From: Aldehydirespirator sp965116965
GTDB taxonomy: Bacteria; Actinomycetota; Acidimicrobiia; Acidimicrobiales; Aldehydirespiratoraceae
Reading direction: 5' to 3'
Assembly (NCBI GenBank): GCA_965116965.1
Contig: OZ220743.1
Span: 2,046,001 to 2,110,000 of the forward strand
DNA: 64,000 bases
Shown: in pieces, positions 9,096 through 17,274 of the stretch
How the letters are laid out: each line of letters opens with the position of its first letter
How positions within the stretch are numbered: position 1 is the first letter of the stretch
Translations under genes and position numbers: made by a program
Notes under the pieces: model-generated
What the model was told of the DNA's origin: nothing
Seen by the model: the letters and a program-made list of their open reading frames with translations, nothing else
Databases searched by the model: none

Positions 9096-10043
9096 GTGGA
9101 ACTGCTGCACGATCGGCGCGATCAACTACCCCCCGCAGTGTCCGTCGCGGCCGCGATAGGCGTGTTCGACGGGGTGCACCTCGGACACCAGGAGGTGCTC
9201 ACCCATGTTCGCAAGGCCGCGGAGCGCCTAGGCGTGGCGTCTGCGGTCGTCACGTTCGACACCCATCCCGCGTACGTGGTTCGTCCGGAGAACGCTCCGA
9301 AGCTGCTGACGACTCTCGAACAGAAGCTGGAACTGCTCGAGGCCCAGGGACTCGACTACACCTATGTGATCCAGTTCGACGAGGCTCGGGCCGGCACCCG
9401 GCCCGAGGAGTTCGTGGAGCAGGTCTTCCTCGACGCCCTCCACGCCCGAGCGGTAGTGGTGGGGGAGGACTTCCACTTCGGCAAGGGCCGCACCGGCAAC
9501 GTCACCGAACTCCAGCGCCTGGGAAAGGAATGGGACTTCGAGGTGGTCCCCCTGAAGCTCATCCGGCACGCCCGCGACGCCCGCGAGCCGGTGTCGTCCA
9601 CCGCGGTGCGCCGGGCTCTGGCCGGCGGCGATGTGGCGCGGGCCGCGGCCATGCTGGGGCGCTACTACGAAGTGCGCGGCACAGTCGTTCCCGGCGACAA
9701 GCGAGGGGTGACGGTGGGGTTTCCCACCGCCAACGTGCCCGTCCCGAAGTTCATGGCCTGGCCGGCCGACGCGGTGTACGCGGGCTGGTGCACGCTGCCC
9801 GACGGCCAGCGCCGGGGGTGCGCCATCAACATCGGTCGCCGGCCGACGTTCTACGAGCACGCTCAGAGGTCACTGCTCGAGGCTCATCTCATCGATTTCG
9901 AGAGCGACCTGTACGGATGCGAGGTACGGGTGGAGTTCGTCGACTTCCTGAGGAGCGAGCGCAAGTTCGAGGGGATCGAGCACCTTTCTGCCCAGCTCAC
10001 CATCGATGTCGCCGACGCGCGGCGCCGACTCGGGCTGGCGTGA
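9096..10043 (+). CDS. ribF: Bifunctional riboflavin kinase / FAD synthetase RibF
   Basis: RibF phosphorylates riboflavin to FMN and adenylylates FMN to FAD. The N-terminal nucleotidyltransferase domain has GVFDGVHLGH (22-31) and VVVGEDFHFGKGRTG. The C-terminal riboflavin kinase domain has RGTVVPGDKRGVTVGFPTANV and ends with ERKFEGIEHLSAQL. I chose the GTG at 9096 (315 aa) because GGGAGG lies just upstream; the frame is open further 5' but that part is unlike the family. The 3' end overlaps ribA by 4 bases (GTGA). RibF is usually followed by rpsO; here ribA takes that place. Confidence 0.95.
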   Translation: MELLHDRRDQLPPAVSVAAAIGVFDGVHLGHQEVLTHVRKAAERLGVASAVVTFDTHPAYVVRPENAPKLLTTLEQKLELLEAQGLDYTYVIQFDEARAGTRPEEFVEQVFLDALHARAVVVGEDFHFGKGRTGNVTELQRLGKEWDFEVVPLKLIRHARDAREPVSSTAVRRALAGGDVARAAAMLGRYYEVRGTVVPGDKRGVTVGFPTANVPVPKFMAWPADAVYAGWCTLPDGQRRGCAINIGRRPTFYEHAQRSLLEAHLIDFESDLYGCEVRVEFVDFLRSERKFEGIEHLSAQLTIDVADARRRLGLA

Positions 10044-10669
10044 GCAGCTCGGCTCCCGACGGAGGCCCACACCCGGCGTCGACGGTCGAGCACTTCGCGG
10101 AGGCACTCGTTCCGACCCCGCATGGGGAGTTCCTGGCCCACGTGTACCTGGCCACCGGCGGCGAGCAGCATGTCGCCTGCGTGATGGGCGACGTGGAGGA
10201 TCCGCCGCCCCCGCTGGTGCGGGTGCACTCGGAGTGCCTGACCGGAGACGTGCTGCGGTCGCTGCGCTGCGACTGCGGGGCACAGCTCGACCACGCTCTG
10301 GCCGCCATCGCGTCCGAGGGGCGCGGCGTGCTGCTGTATATGCGGGGACATGAGGGCCGCGGCATCGGCATCGGGCACAAGATCAGGGCCTATGCCCTCC
10401 AGGAGCACGGGCTCGACACGGTGGAGGCGAACGCTGCGCAGGGGCTGCCGGTGGACGCCCGCGTCTACGACGCCGCCGGGGCGATCCTCGCCGATCTGGG
10501 CCTCTCCGGGGTGAGGCTGCTGACCAACAACCCCGCCAAGCGCGAGGGTCTGGCCAGCTGCGGGATAGAGGTGGTGGAGCGGATTCCCATCGAGATCGGC
10601 GCCCGGCCCGAGAACCTCCGCTACCTCCGCACCAAGCGAGCCAAGCTGGGCCACTCCCTCAGCGACTGA
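10040..10669 (+). CDS. ribA: GTP cyclohydrolase II
   Basis: GTP cyclohydrolase II opens GTP to the pyrimidine precursor of riboflavin. The protein is 209 aa from a GTG (10040) overlapping the ribF stop. Zinc ligands C66, C77 and C79 sit in RVHSECLTGDVLRSLRCDCG. The active-site block RGHEGRGIGIGHKI and the GTP-recognition region LLTNNPAKREGL are intact. It is a stand-alone cyclohydrolase with no fused DHBP synthase (RibB) domain. Coupling with ribF puts the first and last steps of flavin synthesis in one operon. Confidence 0.94.
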   Translation: MSSSAPDGGPHPASTVEHFAEALVPTPHGEFLAHVYLATGGEQHVACVMGDVEDPPPPLVRVHSECLTGDVLRSLRCDCGAQLDHALAAIASEGRGVLLYMRGHEGRGIGIGHKIRAYALQEHGLDTVEANAAQGLPVDARVYDAAGAILADLGLSGVRLLTNNPAKREGLASCGIEVVERIPIEIGARPENLRYLRTKRAKLGHSLSD

Positions 10670-10682
10670 GACTTCCGCCAGG

Positions 10683-10880
10683 CGCAGCCACGCGCTGATC
10701 GTGTGCCGACTGTGCTGCCGGCGTCCTTCCGGCCGGCGGGCGCAGCCACGCGCTGATCGTGTGCCGACTGTGCTGCCGGCGTCCTTCCGGCTGGCGGGCG
10801 CAGCCACGCGCTGGCCGTGTGCCGACTGTGTGCTGATCGTGTGCCGACCGTGCTGCCTGCGCCCTTCCGGCTGGCGGGTC
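10683..10880 (+). repeat. 58-bp GC-rich tandem repeat, about 3.4 copies
   Basis: Units begin with CGCAGCCACGCGCTGATCG at 10683, 10741 and 10799, spaced exactly 58 bp. The third copy is lengthened by an internal partial duplication (the GCTGATCGTGTGCCGAC segment recurs). The first unit contains GCCGGC-(9 nt)-GCCGGC, a small hairpin. The array fills most of the gap between ribA and the convergent DUF222 gene (10670-11024), so it may act as a bidirectional 3' end. I see no gene in this gap. Confidence 0.85.
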
Positions 10881-11024
10881 CTGCCGTCGAGCCCGTTCGA
10901 CCGACGGGCCTGCGGCCCATTGCCGGTCGCTCGGACTCACCGCCACCCCCCGGCCTGGCCGGTCGGACCGCCGGAGTGGTCTGGTGGCGTGAGCGGCGCC
11001 ACTGAGTGGCTTCCGGTGCTTGCC

Positions 11025-12359
11025 TCAGGCCACAGCGAAGAGCGGTTCGCAGGTGAGGCTCGCCGGGCTGCCCGGCTCTCCGCGTGCTGGGGAGTGCCCT
11101 GGTGGAGGAGTGGGAGGGTCGGGGTCGTGTTGGGTGTCGGGCTTCAGCAGCGGCGCGTGGTCCGGAGCCCGCGGTGGCCCGTAACTGACCGTCTCGGGTG
11201 GGTGGAGGGTGTGGTTGCCGTCGGGGCTCTTAAGGATCCACCAGTTGTCGTGGTGGATGCGGTGGTGGCAGCTCCAGCAGGCCGGGACGAGGTTGTCGAG
11301 CTTGGTGGGTCCGCCCTGTGAGGCTGGTTCGATGTGATGTCCCTGGCAGATTGCGGGGTTGGCGCCGCAGTGGAAGCATCCGCCCCATTTGGCGATGAGC
11401 AACTGCCACTGGGCTTCGGTGACGGTGCGGCGCGAGTGGGTGCGCCAGATCGGCTTGCCCTTGCGGTCGTAGACGACGCCGGTGAGTTTGGCGTTGCAGG
11501 AGAGTTGTTCGAGCACCGCCTTGGGGAGTCGTTCGCCGTCGGGGAGTTCTGCGATGAGTTCGCCGGTGTCGTCGTCGACGTGGGCGACGACGCAGATGTC
11601 GGCGAAGGGCTTGCCGCCGCCGTTGCCGGCGCGCGAGGAGTTGTTGCTGGTGAGGTTGTCGAGGGCGTCGGCCATGCACTGGTCGAAGGTGCGGAGCTCG
11701 ACGCCGTCCGCAGCGGCCGTCTTGTCGGCGTCATGGAGGCGGCAGGCCTGGGCCCGGAGCCGGTTGGCGATGCGCTTGCCGGTGACCGGGTCGAATTGGC
11801 CCCGCAGGTGCACCATGCCGTCGTCATCGTCGTCCCAGATCCGCACACAGCGCCGGGCCCGCAGCCGCCGGTACTGGGACTCACCGCCGTCACTGTCGTG
11901 ATTGGCGACCCAGCGGCGGGCCTCGCGCGCGAACTGCTCAGGCCGCATCGACTCAGCTTTGGCCAATAACTCCCCGTCGGATGAGACCGCGTCGGTGCCC
12001 GTGCGCTCGATGGCGTCGGCCAGCCGCTTGGCGTTGGCCTGTGACACCCGCCCCGACTCCACCGCATCGCGCACCGCGGGAACCGCTCCGATCGTCTCGG
12101 CCGTCTTGACCTGGCTGTGCGCGTCGCCTCGTGAAAGCCCGGCCGCGTCCGCCAGCACCTGGGCACCGCCGTCGCCGTGGCGCTCCCGCCCGGCGATGCT
12201 GGCCGCAGCCGCAGTCTGCGCAGCCGACAGCATCGCGGCGGCAGACCTCGTAACCGCCATCATCTCGCGCATCTCCTCGCACGAGACGTCACCGGCGTTC
12301 ACCAGCGCCAGCGTCTCCTTGGCGGCGGTCTCGGCCCGTCGGGCGGTCTCGACCAACAT
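11025..12359 (-). CDS. DUF222 / HNH endonuclease domain protein (13E12 family)
   Basis: This 444-aa protein belongs to the multicopy actinobacterial DUF222-HNH family (the mycobacterial 13E12 repeat proteins). Residues 1-300 are the helical DUF222 region. The C-terminal HNH nuclease motif has zinc cysteines CFHC...CWSC and the core ICQGHHIEP...LDNLVPACWSCHHRIHH. A Pro-rich tail of about 50 residues follows. Members are presumed nucleases, often linked to mobile DNA, but their biological role is not established. The gene has a well-formed promoter with an embedded palindrome just upstream. Confidence 0.9.
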   Translation of the reverse strand: MLVETARRAETAAKETLALVNAGDVSCEEMREMMAVTRSAAAMLSAAQTAAAASIAGRERHGDGGAQVLADAAGLSRGDAHSQVKTAETIGAVPAVRDAVESGRVSQANAKRLADAIERTGTDAVSSDGELLAKAESMRPEQFAREARRWVANHDSDGGESQYRRLRARRCVRIWDDDDDGMVHLRGQFDPVTGKRIANRLRAQACRLHDADKTAAADGVELRTFDQCMADALDNLTSNNSSRAGNGGGKPFADICVVAHVDDDTGELIAELPDGERLPKAVLEQLSCNAKLTGVVYDRKGKPIWRTHSRRTVTEAQWQLLIAKWGGCFHCGANPAICQGHHIEPASQGGPTKLDNLVPACWSCHHRIHHDNWWILKSPDGNHTLHPPETVSYGPPRAPDHAPLLKPDTQHDPDPPTPPPGHSPARGEPGSPASLTCEPLFAVA

Positions 12360-12365
12360 GCAGAC

Positions 12366-12395
12366 AGTATCTCACACCGGTGTGACATCTGTCAA
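12366..12395 (-). promoter_or_regulatory. Promoter with embedded 14-bp palindrome for the DUF222 gene
   Basis: On the minus strand TTGACA (12395-12390) is separated by 18 nt from GATACT (12371-12366). The start codon at 12359 is only 6 nt further, so the transcript would be nearly leaderless. The spacer contains a perfect palindrome, TCACACCGGTGTGA (12385-12372), placed where a bound repressor would block polymerase. The regulator is unknown. Confidence 0.7.
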
Positions 12396-12567
12396 GCATT
12401 TACAAGTCTTATTCAGCCATTTCAATCTGCTGACGGGTCCAGCGATGATGTGCGAGCAGGTCCAAGAGCCCACGCCGAACGCCAGCGGAATGAACTACTC
12501 GTCGATGTACGGACGGGACGCGTCGTCGCTGCTGGCCGACTGTAATGCGGCGGCTCCAAACGAGGCA

Positions 12568-12675
12568 CGCACTACGTCCCCAAAGGATGCTCACCGGGCG
12601 CGCCGTGCCGGTCGGTGCGGGCAAATCAGTGCCTGGGCCGCACTACGTCCCCAAAGGATGCTCACCGGGCGCGCC
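12568..12675 (-). CRISPR. Minimal CRISPR array: two identical 37-bp repeats, one 34-bp spacer
   Basis: Two identical 37-bp repeats (12568-12604 and 12639-12675), beginning CGCACTACGTCCCCAAAGGA and ending CACCGGGCGCGCC on the plus strand, flank a unique 34-bp spacer (12605-12638). Repeat and spacer lengths are typical of CRISPR. The array directly follows cas2 on the same strand, the usual order for cas1-cas2-array loci. An A-rich stretch at 12725-12790 could be a leader. No further repeat is visible on either side in 12360-12780, so this is a remnant or a collapsed array. Confidence 0.75.
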
Positions 12676-13075
12676 TCTGTCGGGGAGGCACAGCGAGCCC
12701 AGGGATGCCACTCTCGTTCGCTGTAGAGGCAAAACGAGAACGAATGTGCAAACAGGCGCAAACAAGCAAGCTATAGACGGAACTCAGAGTATCCAGGGCA
12801 TCGCCTACTTCTCGGCGGCTCGGGGTTCCGAGCACGGTCTTGCACTCTGGCAGAGGCCGCCCGAGGTGATAGATGTTCACGCAGTCCTTCTGGGCGTCGA
12901 TGATGGACTCCAGTTCGCTCGTCAGGGCTGCATACCGGGCGGGCGTGAGGCGGCATTCGAACACAGAGAACTGCACTCGGGTGCCGTACCCGCAGCAGAG
13001 GTCGTGGACCGCCCGCAGGCGCTTGCCGCCCGATCCTTGCGTGTCGGCGATGTCGTAGGCCACGAGCAAGTCCAT
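12662..13075 (-). CDS. cas2: CRISPR-associated endoribonuclease Cas2, with abnormal C-terminal extension
   Basis: Cas2 forms the spacer-integration complex with Cas1. The protein from ATG 13075 starts MDLLVAYDIADTQG and contains RVQFSVFECRLTPARYAAL and VNIYHLG, the ferredoxin-fold pattern of type I-C-like Cas2. Family members end at about 95 residues. Here the frame runs on to 137 aa, and its last codons lie inside the first CRISPR repeat, so the natural stop has probably been lost. It starts 13 nt after the truncated cas1. Function is doubtful given the damage to cas1. Confidence 0.8.
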   Translation of the reverse strand: MDLLVAYDIADTQGSGGKRLRAVHDLCCGYGTRVQFSVFECRLTPARYAALTSELESIIDAQKDCVNIYHLGRPLPECKTVLGTPSRREVGDALDTLSSVYSLLVCACLHIRSRFASTANESGIPGLAVPPRQRRAR

Positions 13076-13088
13076 GAGCGGTCCTGCC

Positions 13089-13520
13089 CTACAGCGCCAC
13101 GAAGGGCGGATAGTGGCGCAGGTCGCCGCGCAAGTGTCTGGCCAGCAGGGTTGCCTGCACGGTCGGCAGCGCCCAACGCTCCACTGGTCGGCGAAGGATC
13201 CGGTGAGGGACTGACTTCTCCTTGTGCGCTTCCCACGACTTGAGCACGACGTCGCGACCGTCATCCGCCAAGTAGACGGCACCCCCCGGAGTTCGGACGA
13301 AGTGGTCGGCGCCCAACTGGCGCCGTGTCACCAGGGCCACAGCGAAGCGGTCCGTGAGTGGACGCATCTCTTCGGCTAGATCCAAGGCGAGCGATGGGCG
13401 TCCTGATCGTGGCCGATGCAGGAATCCGAGTTGATGGTCAAGCCCCACGGAGTTCAAGGGCCCGTCCGGCTGCGGGTTCCTCGATATCGCCAACCCGAAA
13501 TATGCCCGATAGAACAGCAA
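13089..13520 (-). pseudogene. cas1: Truncated cas1 (C-terminal fragment)
   Basis: The 143-residue frame matches the C-terminal part of type I-C/I-G-like Cas1: GLDHQLGFLHRPRSGRPSLALDLAEEMRPL, then VTRRQL and LLARHLRGDLRHYPPF at the very end. The His and Asp metal ligands of the helical domain are retained. The N-terminal half, with the first catalytic Glu, is missing; intact Cas1 is about 340 aa. Upstream (13521-13600) no Cas1 or Cas4 sequence is seen before pepN. The first 20 or so residues do not look like Cas1, so the break lies near 13460-13500. Confidence 0.8.
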
Positions 13521-13600
13521 CCCTGCGGCAGACCCAATCCAAGAATTGCATGTCCCTTAACCCCTGATTCGCCAATTGACTTCAGGGAGTCCGGGAGCGC

Positions 13601-16141
13601 TCAGCTGCCCAGCACGGCGGCTGCGAGGCGGTTCGACTCACGGGTGCGTAGCGCGACGTTGATGTCTAGTCGCTCCAGGTGCTGGGCGACCTGCTTGGCT
13701 CCCTGGGGGAGGGGGTGCATGGCCAGGAAGGCATGGACCCGGGCGGCCAGCTCGGCCCGGTCGAGGGCGGTCACGCCCTCCAGCATCCGGGCGGGCGAGT
13801 TGGTCGGGAAGACGCCCAGGAGACGGTCCCAGTTCCCGGACAGGAAGTCCCACGCCTCGGGTCCGCACCGGAAGTTGACCAGAGCACGCCGCACCAGGTA
13901 GGGGCCGTCCTGGGTGCGAACCGAGCCGTCGAGGGTGCCCTCGAGAACCGTGCGCACGAGCTTCTCATCACGGAAGTCGGCCAGCGCGGCGAGGTGGCGC
14001 TGCTCGGTCTGGGGGTCCGATGCCGTCTCGAAGCGCCGCCGGACCCAGGCGAAGTCCTCGGCGTCCCCGTGGGCCGCCACCACGCTCAGGGCCGCGGCCG
14101 CCAGCGTGGGGTCAGGATGGCCGAGCCTCTGGCGGCACGCCTCGATGGTGGCGACGTGATCGGCCACCACGCCCCGCAGCAGGATGAGCGTCGCCCGCAG
14201 TTCGCTGGTCCGAGCGTCCTCGCCTTCTCCGGGCGGATCGAGCCCAACAGCGGCCGCGGCGCCATTGGAGGCAGCAACCACGAGTTCGCAGAAGCGCTGG
14301 GCCGCGTCGGCGTCCAGCAGTCTGCGCAAGTGGGCCAACGTGCCCGCGATGGCCTGCCATACGGTGAGATCCCGCTCGTCGGCGAAGCCCCGCAGTACCG
14401 AGTCGACGAAGACGGACGCATCGAGGCTGCCGGCCAGCGTTGCGGCCCAAGCGTCGTCGACCAGGCCGTGGCGTTCCTCCGCGTTCCGGTCGCCGGGGCC
14501 CTCCGACGCGACTGCGGCAAGCGAGTCGGCGCTGGGGTCGTCGCGGTAGAAGCCTGAAGCGCCGCTGTTCACTGTCACCGGCTGGCCGGCTGCTCCGGTG
14601 AGAGTCCGGCCGGGCTGGTCGAGCAGAACCCGCAGCTCTCGCCGGTCATCGTCGCCGGGACCCTGAATCCGCAGGCGCAAGGGGACGGCCCAGCTTCGCT
14701 CATCGGCTTGCCGGGGGTCGAGCGTGAAGTGGCGCTGGGACAGGCTGACGCCGTGGTCGGTGGTGGTGGCCGCCACCGCCGGATACCCGCCCTGGTATAT
14801 CCAGCCCTCCATGATCTGTCGCACGGGCTCGCCCGACGCGTCGGCCAGCGAGTTCCACAGGTCCTCGGTGACCGTGTTGGCGTAGGCGTGCCGCCGCAGG
14901 TAGAGCCGCACGCCTGCCCGGAACGTCTCGGGCCCCAGGTATTGCTCCAGCATGCGGACCAGCGACGCGCCCTTCTCGTAGGTGATCACGTCGAACATGT
15001 CCTCAGCCTCGGCGGGGGAGTGCACCGGGTACTCCACCGGTCTCGTGTTGCCGAGGGCGTCGGTCGCCAGAGCCGAGGCTCGGCTGCGGCAGAACGTCGA
15101 CCAGATCCGCCAGTCGGGCCGGTAGGCGTCGGTGCAGGCCGTCTCCATGAAAGTGGCGAACGCCTCGTTCAGCCAGATGCCCTCCCACCAGGCCATGGTG
15201 ACCAGGTCGCCGAACCACATGTGGGCCAGTTCATGGTTGATTACTGCGGCCACTCGCTGCAGTTCGGGCTGGCTGGCGGAGCGGGGATCCACTAGCAGCA
15301 GCACCTCCCGGAAGGTCACGCAGCCCAGGTTCTCCATGGCGCCGAACGCGAAGTCGGGAATGGCGACCAGGTCGACCTTGTCCGACGGGTAGGGCAGGCC
15401 GTAGTAGTCGGAGAACCACTCCAGGGCGTGGGCCGCGACATCGAGGGCGAAGCTGGTCTGGTCGGCGCGGCCGGGCCGGTGGATCACCCGCAGGGGCACG
15501 CCGCCGCAGTCGATCGCCTCGGTCGCCTCCAGCGGGCCCACCACGAAGGCCACCAGGTAGGTGGACATCGGCATGGTGGTGGCGAAGCTGACGCGTACCC
15601 TTCCGTCCTCCAGCGACTCGCGGCCGGTCTCGGCAGTGTTGGACACCGCCAGCAAGCCCTCGTCCACGATCAGCGTCGTCGCGAAGGTCGCTTTGAGCGC
15701 GGGCTCGTCGAAGCAGGGAAAGGCCCGGCGGGCGTCGGTGGATTCGAATTGGGTGGTGGCGATGGTGTGGGACGCGCCGGCGTCGTCGGTGTAGGTGGAC
15801 CGGTAGAAGCCGTGCAACTGGTCGTTGAGGATCCCGTCGAAGGAGATGTCCAGCCGGGCAGGGCCCGCCTCGAACGGGCCGTTCAGGTCGTTGCGGGTCA
15901 GGGTCAGCCGCTCGGACTCCGCATCGAGCCGAGGATCGAGTCCGACGGCCTCGCCGGATGATGTGACGAGCTGTGCGCCGACGATCGTCAACTCCGCCGC
16001 GTTCAGGGTGATCGAGTCCAGCGGCTCCGTGACGTCGACATCGATTGCGACGCTTCCGGCGAAGGTCGCGTCCTCGAGGTCGGGCGACAATTCGATGGCG
16101 TAGTGCCTGGGAACGACGCCGGCCGGCAGTCTCGGACTCAT
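13601..16141 (-). CDS. pepN: Aminopeptidase N (M1 family zinc metallopeptidase)
   Basis: This 846-aa protein removes N-terminal amino acids from peptides. Family motifs are GAMEN (267-271) for substrate N-terminus recognition and the zinc site HELAH (His303, Glu304, His307) with the third ligand Glu326 in WLNEAF. The N-terminal beta-sandwich has PRHYAIELSPDL, and the C-terminal half is the ERAP1_C-like helical domain. No signal peptide is visible, so it should be cytoplasmic. It is transcribed away from the ABC transporter genes. Confidence 0.95.
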   Translation of the reverse strand: MSPRLPAGVVPRHYAIELSPDLEDATFAGSVAIDVDVTEPLDSITLNAAELTIVGAQLVTSSGEAVGLDPRLDAESERLTLTRNDLNGPFEAGPARLDISFDGILNDQLHGFYRSTYTDDAGASHTIATTQFESTDARRAFPCFDEPALKATFATTLIVDEGLLAVSNTAETGRESLEDGRVRVSFATTMPMSTYLVAFVVGPLEATEAIDCGGVPLRVIHRPGRADQTSFALDVAAHALEWFSDYYGLPYPSDKVDLVAIPDFAFGAMENLGCVTFREVLLLVDPRSASQPELQRVAAVINHELAHMWFGDLVTMAWWEGIWLNEAFATFMETACTDAYRPDWRIWSTFCRSRASALATDALGNTRPVEYPVHSPAEAEDMFDVITYEKGASLVRMLEQYLGPETFRAGVRLYLRRHAYANTVTEDLWNSLADASGEPVRQIMEGWIYQGGYPAVAATTTDHGVSLSQRHFTLDPRQADERSWAVPLRLRIQGPGDDDRRELRVLLDQPGRTLTGAAGQPVTVNSGASGFYRDDPSADSLAAVASEGPGDRNAEERHGLVDDAWAATLAGSLDASVFVDSVLRGFADERDLTVWQAIAGTLAHLRRLLDADAAQRFCELVVAASNGAAAAVGLDPPGEGEDARTSELRATLILLRGVVADHVATIEACRQRLGHPDPTLAAAALSVVAAHGDAEDFAWVRRRFETASDPQTEQRHLAALADFRDEKLVRTVLEGTLDGSVRTQDGPYLVRRALVNFRCGPEAWDFLSGNWDRLLGVFPTNSPARMLEGVTALDRAELAARVHAFLAMHPLPQGAKQVAQHLERLDINVALRTRESNRLAAAVLGS

Positions 16142-16227
16142 GGTCCGACGGTACTAGCGACCTGCGCCAGCCAGATCGAGGCTTCGTCCGGGTTCACCAA
16201 CGTCCGGCTCCGTTAGCCTGCCGCTTC

Positions 16228-17274
16228 GTGCCTGAAGCTGTCCGAACCGGGAGCAACAACCGAGCCATCTCCGCCCGAGGGCTGGTCCGGACCTTCGGTG
16301 ACAACCGGGCGGTGGACGGGGTGGATCTCGGTGTCAACTCCGGGGAGATCTACGGGTTCCTGGGGCCCAACGGAGCGGGCAAGAGCACCACGGTGCGGAT
16401 GCTGTGCACCCTGTTGAAGCCCACCGCGGGGCAGGCCACGGTGGCCGGCTACGACATCGTCGACCGCCCCGGTGAGGTTCGCATCCGCATCGGCGTCGCC
16501 CTGCAGGAGGCCGCGCTCGACGAGCGCCAGACCGGCAGGGAGATCCTCGACCTGCAGGCCCGCCTCTACGGGTTGAGTGCGGCGGACCGGGCCGCCTCCA
16601 TCGCGAGGGCCGTGGACCTCGCCGACATCGGCGACGCCATGGATGCCCGTGTCAAGACCTACAGCGGCGGCATGAGACGCCGTCTCGACCTGGCCGCATC
16701 GCTCATTCACGGTCCCGAGGTGCTGTTCCTGGACGAGCCGACCACCGGCCTCGATCCAGTGAGCCGGGCGCAGGTGTGGGACGAGGTGCGCCGGCTGAAC
16801 CGCGAGCTCGGGGTGACGGTGTTCCTCACCACCCAGTATCTCGAGGAGGCCGATGCGCTGGCCGACCGGGTGGCCATCATCGACGGCGGCCGCATCGTCG
16901 AGGAGGGGTCGCCATCGGAGCTGAAGCGGGCCGTGGGCGCCGATGTGATCGTGGTGGACCTTCCCCCCGAGGCCATCGCCGCAGCGGCGACCGTCGCCGA
17001 GACGCTGCCGGCTGTCGATGCCGTCACCCAGGGTCGTCGTGGCATCACCATCGCCACCGCCGACGGTGCGGCCACCGTCGGAAGCGTGGCAGTGGCGCTG
17101 TCGGGGGCGGGAATCCACCCCCAGTCGCTCACCGTGCGCACCCCGTCGCTCGATGACGTGTTCCTGCTGGCCACCGGATACCGGATGTCGGCCGTGGACC
17201 CGGCCGCCGAGGGCGCCGGTGCGGCACCGGGATCGGGTTCCCGGGCGGCGGCTCCAGGGAGCGGCGGGTCGTGA
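16228..17274 (+). CDS. ABC transporter ATP-binding protein (DrrA-like exporter family)
   Basis: The ATPase subunit of a two-gene exporter. Walker A GPNGAGKST is at residues 46-54, the signature is YSGGMRRRLDLA and Walker B is LFLDEPTTGLDP. The C-terminal 100 residues, ending PSLDDVFLLATGYR, are typical of DrrA-type drug or lipid export ATPases. I chose the GTG at 16228 (348 aa): TAGCCT lies 8 nt upstream and there is no Shine-Dalgarno, suggesting a leaderless transcript. A longer frame from 16045 would overlap the 5' end of pepN. It overlaps the permease gene by 4 bases. Confidence 0.92.
   Translation: MPEAVRTGSNNRAISARGLVRTFGDNRAVDGVDLGVNSGEIYGFLGPNGAGKSTTVRMLCTLLKPTAGQATVAGYDIVDRPGEVRIRIGVALQEAALDERQTGREILDLQARLYGLSAADRAASIARAVDLADIGDAMDARVKTYSGGMRRRLDLAASLIHGPEVLFLDEPTTGLDPVSRAQVWDEVRRLNRELGVTVFLTTQYLEEADALADRVAIIDGGRIVEEGSPSELKRAVGADVIVVDLPPEAIAAAATVAETLPAVDAVTQGRRGITIATADGAATVGSVAVALSGAGIHPQSLTVRTPSLDDVFLLATGYRMSAVDPAAEGAGAAPGSGSRAAAPGSGGS

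Noticed and set aside
12409..12624. 71-codon minus-strand frame downstream of the CRISPR repeats
   Set aside because: It starts inside the CRISPR array and has no recognisable family; it could be debris of a lost cas or transposase gene, but this cannot be supported.
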